A stretch of DNA of 27,078 nucleotides from positions 1 to 27,078 of the forward strand of contig QMMS01000020.1 of the NCBI GenBank assembly GCA_003647375.1, written 5' to 3'. Numbering within the stretch: the first letter of the stretch is position 1; every line of letters begins with the position of its first letter. Under the pieces are notes generated by a model that saw only the letters and a list, made by a program, of their open reading frames with translations, made no database searches and had not been told where the DNA came from. This DNA comes from Deltaproteobacteria bacterium. Lineage in GTDB: Bacteria > Desulfobacterota > Desulfobacteria > Desulfobacterales > B30-G6. Position numbers and translations under genes: made by a program. Positions 16,316 through 24,451 of the stretch are shown piece after piece.

Positions 16316-16370
16316 ACCTGAACTGAGCGATTTCAGCACACCTCTTCGGGAAAAATCGCTCAGTTCAGGT
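16316..16370. repeat. 18-bp perfect inverted repeat upstream of the PilZ gene
   Basis: ACCTGAACTGAGCGATTT (16316-16333) is the exact reverse complement of 16353-16370; the spacer is 19 bases. It lies between the Na/Pi cotransporter stop and the PilZ start, both on the minus strand. It could be a terminator for the phosphate cluster (though only a short T-run follows on the minus strand), an operator, or a palindromic repeat. The rest of 16286-16448 holds no gene I can support. Confidence 0.65.
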
Positions 16371-16448
16371 AAAGGTATGATTGCTAATATCAGAAAAATG
16401 ACAGGAATGCAACTTGATCTAATAATTCGATTTTATTTGAACCTGATA

Positions 16449-18335
16449 TCATTGATTTTGCAGGATTGAGTGATCGCTGTGGGACGTATTGAGAAATGTT
16501 TTGGCTATATTGGCAGTATACACATTAACCTGTTTAAGTAGATCCAGCAGTTCCATGTGAACCTCATGTGTCTCAACAGTTTTTTTATGTTCCTGTTGAA
16601 GCCGTTTCAGATGCCGGAGTCGGTATTTTGTTTCAAGATCTAAATACTTTTCTTCTTTCTGCATTATTTTTCGAGCTGTTTCCAGGCTGTGCTCACCAAA
16701 TGCTTCTTTTAATCGGCTGATCTGTTTACACACTTTGATGTGGTAGATCATCAATTCTTCCTTTCCCTCTTCAGAAAAATCCGACGTCAGCTCTTCCATT
16801 TTGGTAATCAGCGGCATCATATTACGGTGGATAATATCTCCTATGCTTTCCATATCATTTGCAATGGAAATCATTCCAAACACTTCACCGGCTTGTTCGT
16901 TTGAGATCTCTTGCCTGGCAACTTTAATTAGATAGGCGACAATTTTCTCATCCAGAAAATCAATTTTCGCTTCTCGCATATCGATTCCAGCCAGAAGCGT
17001 CAGTTCCGGGAATATCTCATCCTGTGTAGGTATCTCTTTGATTAGGAGGTCGGCTTCATCTTTCTGTTTTACTTCGCGGTTTATTAATTTAGCATTGGAC
17101 ATAAAGGGAATAATGATGGCCCGCAGCATGCGCCCAAGGATTTTTGCCATACGCGTGATTTCCGTTCGCGCCAGACCGATGGCAAAATCCGGTGTTGAGA
17201 CCATGCTTTCGTCCAGATGCCAAGTGACGGGGATAATACCCTTTAGCTCTTCTTCCGGTGGTAGAATTTTCAATAGTAATCCAGCAAATACAGTTGTGAA
17301 CGGGAGAAAGACCAGCGCCAGGCTTACATTGAAAATCGTATGGGCGTTGGCAATCTGACGGGCTGTGTCCGACCCGAATTTAACGGCCATTGCATTGATA
17401 AAATCCGCAAAAGCCGGAATCCAGAAAACAAACAAGGTAACACCGCATATCTTGAACAACACATGTGCCAGGGCAACCCGTTTTGCCTCTCGCGATGTAC
17501 CGATACTGGCGAGGGCCGCTGTAATACAGGTGCCGATATTTGCGCCGAAAACCAGTGGGATACCGGCTTCCAGAGTGATCAATCCTTGCTGAGCCAAAAC
17601 AATGACGATTCCGGTAAATGCACTGCTGCTCTGAATCAGGGCAGTAAAAATAGTACCGATCAACAGACCCAAAAGCGGGTTTTCCAATCCTTTCATGAGG
17701 TCGATAAACTCAGGATAGGTTCGCAGCGGCTTCATGGCATCACTCATCAGCTTCATCCCGTAAAACAGGATGCCGAATCCTAGTAATACCTCGCCGATAT
17801 TTTTTATATTATCGTTCTTTCCCAACAACCGCATGCCGAAGCCGATTGCGATCATCAGTAATGCGTAATCGGTCAGTTTAAAGGCGATTAACTGCGCAGT
17901 GACGGTTGTGCCGATATCCGCTCCCAGGATCACTCCCAAGGACTGAGCAAAGCTCATCAATTCCGCTTGGACAAAGCTCACAAGCATCACGGTGGTTGCA
18001 CTGCTGGACTGAATCACCATGGTAACAAATGCGCCCATAATGAGTGCAATAATGCGGTTATTGGTAAGGGCGGATAGAATCGAGCGCATCTTGTTGCCGG
18101 CGGCCTTCTTCATACCCTCGCTCATCTGTTCCATTCCATACATGAATAAGGCCAACCCGCCAAAAAGGCCGATGATTAAAAATCCCCAGGAAATGGTCTG
18201 GGGGCCGTTGGCGCCGGATTCGCCGGCAAAGAGCGAATCGGCTAATAACACGAATAAACCGATGACAAGCGACACCATTATTATGATGGTTCGTTGATCA
18301 AGTAACGGTTGTCTTTTTTCAATAATCGGTTTCAT
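16449..18335 (-). CDS. Na/Pi cotransporter family protein with PhoU-like C-terminus
   Basis: The 628-residue product is a NaPi-II-like (YjbB-type) phosphate transporter. The duplicated core carries the twin QSSS motifs: VIQSSSATTVM (Q109-S112) and LIQSSSAFTGI (Q235-S238), each followed by a GA-x-IGT motif (GADIGTTVTA and GANIGTCITA). About eight membrane segments precede residue 370. The rest (about 385-625) is soluble and helical, with DEIFPELTLLAGIDMREAKI, VFGMISIANDMESIGDIIHRNM and a coiled-coil-like KYRLRHLKRLQQEHKKTVETHE, resembling PhoU domains. Members may import or export phosphate. It overlaps the PiT gene's stop by 17 bases, so the two are translated together. Confidence 0.93.
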   Translation of the reverse strand: MKPIIEKRQPLLDQRTIIIMVSLVIGLFVLLADSLFAGESGANGPQTISWGFLIIGLFGGLALFMYGMEQMSEGMKKAAGNKMRSILSALTNNRIIALIMGAFVTMVIQSSSATTVMLVSFVQAELMSFAQSLGVILGADIGTTVTAQLIAFKLTDYALLMIAIGFGMRLLGKNDNIKNIGEVLLGFGILFYGMKLMSDAMKPLRTYPEFIDLMKGLENPLLGLLIGTIFTALIQSSSAFTGIVIVLAQQGLITLEAGIPLVFGANIGTCITAALASIGTSREAKRVALAHVLFKICGVTLFVFWIPAFADFINAMAVKFGSDTARQIANAHTIFNVSLALVFLPFTTVFAGLLLKILPPEEELKGIIPVTWHLDESMVSTPDFAIGLARTEITRMAKILGRMLRAIIIPFMSNAKLINREVKQKDEADLLIKEIPTQDEIFPELTLLAGIDMREAKIDFLDEKIVAYLIKVARQEISNEQAGEVFGMISIANDMESIGDIIHRNMMPLITKMEELTSDFSEEGKEELMIYHIKVCKQISRLKEAFGEHSLETARKIMQKEEKYLDLETKYRLRHLKRLQQEHKKTVETHEVHMELLDLLKQVNVYTANIAKTFLNTSHSDHSILQNQ

Positions 18336-19791
18336 ACCTAAAAACCTTGTAAAGGTGGCTCAGTTTGTTCTGCAAATCCCTGTTAAAGTCGCGGTCATTC
18401 TCATGGGACCGCCACTGGGGCGATTGTTCGGCCAGAGCCTCACTCAGCTGCCATTTGTGGATAAATTCCCGCCCCTCCAGTTGTTTTAGCGCTTCTATTT
18501 GCTCACCGGTAAACCAGCCGGTGTTCAGCCTGGCAATGGCGGTCCCGGCTACTCCCAATTCATCAATTTCTGCAGCGCTCATGACAATGTCACGCGCTTC
18601 AGGCGTAAGGGCTACACGTTCGTACAAAGCTTTTTTGAACTTAACCGCCCTGGAAAAGTTTTCTCCAAAAAGATCATCCAGCTTCGCGGTAGGCACTCCG
18701 GCTTCTCGTATCCGCTCCATGCTCTCCAGGGTGAGAACATATCGAACCGGCCGATATGTCTTTTGCTGAAAAACGTTTTGTAGAAAAAAAAGACAGATAA
18801 AGCTCAACAAGGCGGCAATCACCGGTGTCGTGATCCAGCCGGTGGCGATACCGCCCACGGTCCGCCAACGAATACCTTTACCGCCCTTGAGAAGACCCAT
18901 CCCGATAACGGCACCGACAATGGCCTGTGAACTGGAGACAGGCACCAGCGGGATTGCCGGCAAACCGTGACTCGTTAAAAAACTTTCCAGACCCTGCGAG
19001 GAAAAAAGAAACAGCACAATAGAATGGGACCACACAGACACAAACGCCGCTACGGGTGAAAGCGCCATTATCCCCTCACCCACCGTCAACATCACCCGTT
19101 TGGAATAAGTGAAAACGCCCACGGCAATGGCTATACCCCCGATAAAAAACAGCTGTTGGGCTCCGGTTAGGTTGAACCAGCCTAAAAGGGATATATCGGA
19201 AAAAGGCGAAACCGGAATAAAAACACCCATTACGTTGGCAATGTTGTTGGCCCCCAGGGAATATGAGCCGAACACGCCGGCCAAAAGCAGTCCGTAACGC
19301 GTCATCCGGTCCAGTTTGAACATGTGAAACTTGAAGCGCTTAATGACAAAAACGACCAGTTTATACAGGATCATCGCAATGACGGCCGCCAGGACCGGGC
19401 AAAGTACCCAGGTGGAGACGATCTTGGTCAGAGAATGGACATCGGTAAGAGACCCTGTAAACAGGTTCCAGCCGAGGATAGCGCCCACAATAGCCTGGGA
19501 GGTGGACACCGGATAACGGGCCAAGGTCATCAAATAGACGCTCATGGCGGCCGCAAAGGCAACGATGAAGGCACCGGCAATGGCGTTTACGGCGCCGAGT
19601 TTCCCCAAAGTGTGGGACGCACCCTCCCCACTGATCACAGCCCCCATCACGATAAAAATACTGCACAAAACAGCGGCTGTGCTGAACCGGATCATGCGGG
19701 AACCCACCGCTGTGCCGAACACATTTGAGGCATCATTGGCACCCAACGACCAGCCTAAAAACAAGCCGCTTGACATAAAAAAGGCAAACAT
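18319..19791 (-). CDS. PiT family inorganic phosphate transporter with soluble C-terminal tail
   Basis: The 490-residue product shows both PiT signatures, GAND (17-20, in WSLGANDASNVFGTAVGS) and GANN (180-183, in SLGANNIANVMGV), plus the paired YPVSTSQAIVGAILGWN and VPVSSSQAIVGAVIGMG loops. PiT proteins carry metal-phosphate or sodium-phosphate across the inner membrane. After the last helix (about residue 340) comes a soluble tail of about 148 residues (RPVRYVLTLESMERIREAG to YKVFRYETDY) that I do not recognise and which is not part of the core family. The ATG at 19791 has AAGGG 6 bases upstream; a TTG six bases earlier is less likely. It is 9 bases downstream of the DUF47 gene, a standard pairing. 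Confidence 0.94.
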   Translation of the reverse strand: MFAFFMSSGLFLGWSLGANDASNVFGTAVGSRMIRFSTAAVLCSIFIVMGAVISGEGASHTLGKLGAVNAIAGAFIVAFAAAMSVYLMTLARYPVSTSQAIVGAILGWNLFTGSLTDVHSLTKIVSTWVLCPVLAAVIAMILYKLVVFVIKRFKFHMFKLDRMTRYGLLLAGVFGSYSLGANNIANVMGVFIPVSPFSDISLLGWFNLTGAQQLFFIGGIAIAVGVFTYSKRVMLTVGEGIMALSPVAAFVSVWSHSIVLFLFSSQGLESFLTSHGLPAIPLVPVSSSQAIVGAVIGMGLLKGGKGIRWRTVGGIATGWITTPVIAALLSFICLFFLQNVFQQKTYRPVRYVLTLESMERIREAGVPTAKLDDLFGENFSRAVKFKKALYERVALTPEARDIVMSAAEIDELGVAGTAIARLNTGWFTGEQIEALKQLEGREFIHKWQLSEALAEQSPQWRSHENDRDFNRDLQNKLSHLYKVFRYETDY

Positions 19792-19800
19792 AATCAACCC

Positions 19801-20448
19801 TTACAGAGAACGTTTGATTACAAAAATGCTCAAGCTGTCGGCCACGTCTTCGGCCCGGTCGGCAATCTTGTCCATGTGTCTGACAAAGTCCCGCAACTGC
19901 AAGCGGTGGCTCAGCCGCAGTTCCTTTTGTCTGAATATACTGCGTTGGAGCTGTGTGGAAATTTTATCGGATTCGGTCTCCCAGTAAGAGACCTTGTGCA
20001 TATGATCGGCTACGGCAGAGATATCTTTGAAAAATGCCCTTGCAGATCGGACAAGGGACTCCACGGATTCCGCAACACTGTTGGCCAATTCCTTGAAATC
20101 ATCGTGAAATTCGCTACCGATATCGGGCCGCTCTATGTCAAAACGCCACATGGCCCCTTTGAACCGGTCCAGCAGCGAATCCATGCTTTCCAGCAGCGCC
20201 AGCACATCTCCCCGGGATTCGGGTATCAGCGTGTGCAGATAAAGCTGCTCTTCCAGGGAACGGCGCAGGGCATCGCCTTTGTGTTCGGTTTCGGAAATAC
20301 TCCCCAGTTTTTTCTCGAAACCATCCAGGTTCCCCCGCAAATATGCCTCAAGCCCGGCCTTGAATAATAAGCCGGCTTCGCTTATCTGATCCAGGAAAAC
20401 GTCAACCTGTTTCTCAATGCCGATTTTTCGTTTTAATATACTGCCCAT
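19801..20448 (-). CDS. DUF47 / PhoU-like phosphate transport regulator
   Basis: The 215-residue all-helical product matches the DUF47 (TIGR00153) family: it has the first helix KQVDVFLDQISEAGLLFKAGLEAYLRG, then ETEHKGDALRRSLEEQLYLHTLIPESRGDVLALLESMDSLLDRFKG and the final DFVRHMDKIADRAEDVADSLSIFVIKRSL. The E-x-x-x-D motifs are those that bind metal in PhoU relatives. DUF47 proteins are usually encoded next to PiT transporters and are thought to regulate them; here it is 9 bases upstream of one. It follows the CYTH-like gene by 14 bases, with AGGA about 10 bases before its ATG. Confidence 0.93.
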   Translation of the reverse strand: MGSILKRKIGIEKQVDVFLDQISEAGLLFKAGLEAYLRGNLDGFEKKLGSISETEHKGDALRRSLEEQLYLHTLIPESRGDVLALLESMDSLLDRFKGAMWRFDIERPDIGSEFHDDFKELANSVAESVESLVRSARAFFKDISAVADHMHKVSYWETESDKISTQLQRSIFRQKELRLSHRLQLRDFVRHMDKIADRAEDVADSLSIFVIKRSL

Positions 20449-20462
20449 GTATAGTTAATCCT

Positions 20463-21095
20463 CTACATCCCGATAACTTTTTTTGCGGCTTTGAGATAGT
20501 TTACATTCTCAAATTCTGAAATCTCGAGGGATTCAATCGCCTTTTTCATCCCAATATAGTCTTCGCTTTCACAGCAGGTTGTTTCGAGCATGGCACCATT
20601 GAAACAGATTTGACCGTATTCACAGATAATGCCGTCAATGGAAAACCCGTAACGCTTCTTCTGGACATCCACTGCAGCAAGATCCGGATGCTCGTTGACA
20701 ATGGCAACGAATTCATCCAGGGTATAGGTTTCTTGTTCCAGGGAGACTTCAACCATCATGTTCTTGAGAATTTCAGCGACATCATCTTTTTTTACGGGAA
20801 ATTGAAACTTGCCGCTTGGCTGGAAGATTTCGTAACCATCCTCTGTCTCTCCCACTTTTTGTTTGATATCAAGGAGCCCCTCCCTGACTTTTACATTGGC
20901 TTCATTGGTGAGTTTTGAAAGAAAATAGGTTTCACCACTGGTACGAACCTTAAAGAGCTTTGCCTGGGCCTTCCACATGGCGGGCTTTACAATATCGAGG
21001 ATTCCCTGGCCAAAGACCCTGAATTCGGCTCTCGGTATAACTTTGGAAGCATCCTCTGCCGAAGTCGCTACATTCTTCGAAAAAACATCGTTCAT
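20463..21095 (-). CDS. Hypothetical protein, possibly a divergent CYTH/triphosphate-tunnel protein
   Basis: The 210-residue product has no family I can name with certainty. Its pattern of alternating strands rich in charged residues resembles the CYTH/TTM fold: AEFRVFG at the N-terminus, ETYFLSKL, NVKVREGLLDIKQKV, GYEIFQPSGKFQFPV, a helix, then VDVQKKRYGFSIDG, ICEYGQICFNG, LETTCCESED and a tail NVNYLKAAKKVIG. Such tunnel enzymes hydrolyse triphosphates or polyphosphate, which would suit its place as first gene of a DUF47-PiT-NaPi cluster. The exact E-x-E-x-K motif is not present (it reads E-F-R-V-F). The ATG at 21095 has an excellent AAAGGAG 7 bases upstream, so the gene itself is well supported. 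Confidence 0.85.
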   Translation of the reverse strand: MNDVFSKNVATSAEDASKVIPRAEFRVFGQGILDIVKPAMWKAQAKLFKVRTSGETYFLSKLTNEANVKVREGLLDIKQKVGETEDGYEIFQPSGKFQFPVKKDDVAEILKNMMVEVSLEQETYTLDEFVAIVNEHPDLAAVDVQKKRYGFSIDGIICEYGQICFNGAMLETTCCESEDYIGMKKAIESLEISEFENVNYLKAAKKVIGM

Positions 21096-21130
21096 AATTA
21101 CACTCCTTTTATTTTTTAATTTGAATTCCC

Positions 21131-21153
21131 ATAAAATTGTAAAACAATTTTAT
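21131..21153. repeat. Hairpin repeat, copy F, just after the tctA stop codon
   Basis: ATAAAATTGT (21131-21140) pairs perfectly with ACAATTTTAT (21144-21153) around AAA. On the minus strand it begins two bases after the tctA stop. It has the same 10-bp stem plus 3-nt loop plan as copies C, D and E, but different bases inside the stem. Confidence 0.6.
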
Positions 21154-21155
21154 TT

Positions 21156-22640
21156 CTATGAAGATTTCTTTCTCTCGCGCCACTGTTTGACCAGCGGGTA
21201 GATAAACGATCCCAACGCCAGCAGCAACACAACGAAAGCCAGCTTGTCTCTGAAAAATGCCCCATACCCGTCCATGATGACTGCGCGCCTGAAATTCTCT
21301 TCCACCATGTCTCCCAGCACGATACCCAATACCACGGGTGCCACCGGATAGCCGTAACGCTTGAAAACCCATCCGATGATGCCGAATCCTATGCAGGCGC
21401 CGACATCGAACATGGAACTGCTCACGGCAAAACTGCCGATAACGGCAATGGCGAGGATCATAGGGTATAAAATGGCTTCAGGTACTGAAACCACTTTGAT
21501 GAATACACGGTTTCCGTACAATCCAATAAAAAGCATGATGATGTTTGCCACGATCAGGGCGGCGAAAATACCGTAAACGATTTCCGGATTGTCCCTGAAC
21601 AGCAGCGGTCCCGGTACCAGGTCGTGCAGCATAAAAGCGCCCAGCAAAACCGCATCGGTAGCACTTCCGGGAATTCCCAGGGCAAGCAAAGGCACCAGGG
21701 CCCCGCCAACGGAACTGCTGTTGGCCCCTTCGGCGGCGGCAACGCCTTCAAGTGAACCTTTTCCGAACATCTCGGGTTCTTTACTGGCCCGCTTGGATAC
21801 GTCATAGCTGATAAAGGCTGCGATGGTGGCGCCGGCGCCGGGGAAAATACCGATAATAGTCCCGATCACCGACGACCGCAAAATGGTCATCTTGGTTTTC
21901 ATGAACTCTTTGAAAGAGGGCAGTTTGCTGTCGATCTTGTCCATGGTCCGGTCCAGTCCCGTCCATTTCTCCACCTTGACAAAGACGACACTGACGGCAA
22001 AAAGTCCGATAAGGGCCGGGATCAGGGTAAAACCGTCATAGAGGGTATCGCTGCCAAATGTAAATCTTGAAACACCCGAGATGGAATCGATGCCGACGGT
22101 TTTGATGAGCAAACCGAACAGGATGGCCACCAGGGCCTTGAGCACGTTGCCCCTTCCCATGGAAGCCACGGTTGCCAGGCCGAAAAGCGCCAGGGCAAAA
22201 TAATCGGCAGGACTGAATTTTAAGGCGATCCGGGCAAGCGGTACGGCAAACAGGATCAGAATTACGGTCCCCACGGCACCACCGATGGTGGAAGCAACCA
22301 AAGCCATACCCAATCCCTTCCCGGCCTTTCCCTGCTGGGTCAGCGGATAACCGTCCATAGCTGTCACCGCAGCGGATGGAGTTCCCGGCGTGTTGATGAG
22401 CACTGCTGTAATGGAACCCCCATAGTTGGCAGCTATGTAAATAGATGTGAGCAGGATTAGAGCCAGGGCCGGCGTCATGGTGTAACTGAACGGTACCAGC
22501 AGCGCCACGGCCGTGGAAGGTGATAAACCCGGCATGGCGCCTGCCATAATTCCAATAATAACGCCAATCGTAATAATCACTATCGGTTTCCAGCCGGCCA
22601 GGACGGTAAACCCCATAAAAATACTGTCAAACAGTTCCAT
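21156..22640 (-). CDS. tctA: Tripartite tricarboxylate transporter, large membrane subunit (TctA)
   Basis: The 494-residue product is a polytopic membrane protein with the TctA repeats: GVIIGIMAGAMPGLSPSTAV, YGGSITAVLINTPGTPSAA and, in the second half, GIFPGAGATIAAFISYDVSKR and SSSVGGALVPLLALGIPGSATDAV. It forms the channel of a secondary transporter fed by a periplasmic TctC protein. TctA systems take up carboxylates such as citrate, tartrate or aromatic acids; the substrate here is unknown. The ATG has GGAAAG 4 bases upstream. Unlike most such operons, 292 bases separate it from tctB. Confidence 0.95.
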   Translation of the reverse strand: MELFDSIFMGFTVLAGWKPIVIITIGVIIGIMAGAMPGLSPSTAVALLVPFSYTMTPALALILLTSIYIAANYGGSITAVLINTPGTPSAAVTAMDGYPLTQQGKAGKGLGMALVASTIGGAVGTVILILFAVPLARIALKFSPADYFALALFGLATVASMGRGNVLKALVAILFGLLIKTVGIDSISGVSRFTFGSDTLYDGFTLIPALIGLFAVSVVFVKVEKWTGLDRTMDKIDSKLPSFKEFMKTKMTILRSSVIGTIIGIFPGAGATIAAFISYDVSKRASKEPEMFGKGSLEGVAAAEGANSSSVGGALVPLLALGIPGSATDAVLLGAFMLHDLVPGPLLFRDNPEIVYGIFAALIVANIIMLFIGLYGNRVFIKVVSVPEAILYPMILAIAVIGSFAVSSSMFDVGACIGFGIIGWVFKRYGYPVAPVVLGIVLGDMVEENFRRAVIMDGYGAFFRDKLAFVVLLLALGSFIYPLVKQWRERKKSS

Positions 22641-22932
22641 AGTCTTTCCGTTTACGAGAGTGGTTAATATTTATTAGTAGATACTCGGGTCCAAAGGGCC
22701 CGGCACTGATCAAACCCTGAAAGGGTCTTCTGGATCATATTAGGTTGTAACAAATTCTAAATTCGAATATCGAAATCCCAAACGGTTCGACTAACTCACC
22801 GCCCTGAGCAAGGTCGAAGGGCAAATCCAAATATCAAATACTTGAATGATCCAAACATTGTCCATAGGTTTGAACGTTATACGGTTTGTTTTGATCATTC
22901 CAATTTGGGTCATTGGACTTCTTACGAAACGG
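22641..22932. repeat. Repeat-rich gap between tctB and tctA
   Basis: No gene is supported. Hairpins seen: ACCCT-GAA-AGGGT (22714-22726); TTCGAC (22786-22791) with GTCGAA (22813-22818) inside a CCCTGAGC-type palindrome; GAATGATCCAAACA (22844-22857) against TGTTTTGATCATTC (22887-22900), 13 of 14 paired. AT-rich words such as AATTCGAATATCGAAAT resemble degenerate dispersed repeats. It interrupts a normally tight operon. Confidence 0.5.
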
Positions 22933-23484
22933 CTAAAAATAATATTCAAAATATCCCAGTGGGAGCTGGATATAGAGCAGCCTGTAAAACACAACATAGG
23001 AAAAAAGAATCCATCCGGCTGACACTAGGAGAATGACCCACTTCTTTTTAAATCCCAGAACATGCATCAGCAGTGCCAGAAACACAAAGGAGCTGATAAA
23101 ATAGCCGGCGGTCAAGATGGCGAAATAGTAGCCGATGAGAAGGAGCGTTACCAGAAGCAGAAATCCCAGCCTACCAGGCTCCGGATCGGGTTTGGCCTTG
23201 CCCCGGAACACCTGCCACAAAATTGTGCCACACAGAACACACGTCCAGAAGGCCCACAAGCGCGGAACGGCCGAAGGTCCGGCCTCCTCTTCAGGAAAAC
23301 TGAATGTAATGGCAAAAAATAAAATTGACAAGGCTATCAAAGAGCTCGGCACAAGAATTTCACCGAAATATTCTCTTTTTTGGGTTCGCCAGGCTGCAAT
23401 CCCGACGGCAACCAATAGGGTCGGCAGCCCGGCGATGAGCATATTGAGCCCTGTACCATGGCTGAAAAACAGCAGAGCAGTCAT
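22933..23484 (-). CDS. tctB: Tripartite tricarboxylate transporter, small membrane subunit (TctB)
   Basis: The 183-residue product has four or five membrane segments: GLNMLIAGLPTLLVAVGIAAW, LVPSSLIALSILFFAITFSF, LGFLLLVTLLLIGYYFAIL, FISSFVFLALLMHVLGF and WVILLVSAGWILFSYVVFY. It ends with the family-typical RLLYIQLPLG. TctB is the poorly conserved small subunit that pairs with TctA in the inner membrane. Its ATG overlaps the TAA of tctC by one base (TAATG), which implies coupled translation. Confidence 0.9.
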   Translation of the reverse strand: MTALLFFSHGTGLNMLIAGLPTLLVAVGIAAWRTQKREYFGEILVPSSLIALSILFFAITFSFPEEEAGPSAVPRLWAFWTCVLCGTILWQVFRGKAKPDPEPGRLGFLLLVTLLLIGYYFAILTAGYFISSFVFLALLMHVLGFKKKWVILLVSAGWILFSYVVFYRLLYIQLPLGYFEYYF

Positions 23485-24440
23485 TATTTAATCGCTCCCA
23501 GGTCCTTCAGGGTCTCTGTAAACACCGCTTTGTCTTTTTTGACGATCTCAAAAAACTTGTCTTCTTTGTAAAGCACCGGGGTGGCACCACCCCTTTTGAT
23601 GTATGCCTGCCACTTGGCGTCCTTGTTCACTTTTTCGAACAAACCCATATAGAAATCATAGGCTTCTTGGGGGACACCTTTTTTAACCATAAATCCCCGC
23701 CACATAATCTCGTTATCCAGCCCTTTGTATCCCAGTTCTTTGAAGGTGGGCACGTCGGCAAAATCGCCTCCGATTCGGGTGGGGTTGGAAATTACGGCTA
23801 CCTTTAAATCAGGCCGGCCGATGACATCCTGGGGGTTGCCCACATAAGCGATACCATGCCCGCCCATCAGAGCCGCCATGGCCTTGCTGCCGCCCTTGTA
23901 GGGAACCCATTTGGCACCGATACCTGCAATTTTCCAGGTTTTCATGGCCATGATGTGGTCATTGCCGCCTGCCGCCGGACCTACCCATATCTGCTTTCCG
24001 TTTTTGGCCTTAGCATCTGCCACAACCTGCTCCCAGGTATTGACCGATGCGCTTTTCAATGTGATGATAGCCTCGGGGTCCGATACCATCATGGCCATCC
24101 AGGCCAGGTCATTAATATTGATGGTCCCGCCGGTGGAAACAATTTTTCCGATGTTGGAACGCGTCACAAAGGCTAGCTGATAACCGTCCGCCTTGCTTTT
24201 TAGAATATACTTGATGGCTTTAACGCCACCGGCCCCGGGCTTATTTACCACCACAAAGCTGGCGTCGGTATATTGCTTGGCGATAGCTGTAAATTTTCTG
24301 GCAAATACATCACCGGCACCACCGGGTTTGGTATATACGACAACCTTTATCGGTTTGACCGGAAACTCGGCAAATGCCACTCCCATGGAGCCGGCAAGAA
24401 ATGCCACTACAACAATAAAAGAAATTAATGTCTTTTTCAT
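23484..24440 (-). CDS. tctC: Tripartite tricarboxylate transporter, periplasmic binding protein (TctC)
   Basis: The 318-residue product has a signal peptide, MKKTLISFIVVVAFLAGSMGVAFA, cut before EFPVKPIKVVV. The mature part shows the Bug/TctC pattern: YTKPGGAGDVFARKF, FVVVNKPGAGGVKAIKYI, IWVGPAAGGNDHIMAM and WVPYKGGSKAMAALMGGHG. It captures the substrate in the periplasm and passes it to TctAB. The ligand cannot be read from sequence. I chose ATG 24440 because AAGGAGG is 6 bases upstream; an earlier in-frame start would add six charged residues to the signal peptide. The ribosome site overlaps the stop of the preceding CYTH gene. Confidence 0.95.
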   Translation of the reverse strand: MKKTLISFIVVVAFLAGSMGVAFAEFPVKPIKVVVYTKPGGAGDVFARKFTAIAKQYTDASFVVVNKPGAGGVKAIKYILKSKADGYQLAFVTRSNIGKIVSTGGTININDLAWMAMMVSDPEAIITLKSASVNTWEQVVADAKAKNGKQIWVGPAAGGNDHIMAMKTWKIAGIGAKWVPYKGGSKAMAALMGGHGIAYVGNPQDVIGRPDLKVAVISNPTRIGGDFADVPTFKELGYKGLDNEIMWRGFMVKKGVPQEAYDFYMGLFEKVNKDAKWQAYIKRGGATPVLYKEDKFFEIVKKDKAVFTETLKDLGAIK

Positions 24441-24451
24441 TTTCTGCCTCC

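Noticed and set aside
16286..16339. 18-residue N-terminal extension of the PilZ protein from GTG 16339
   Set aside because: The bases form one arm and part of the loop of an 18-bp inverted repeat, so they are more likely regulatory than coding.
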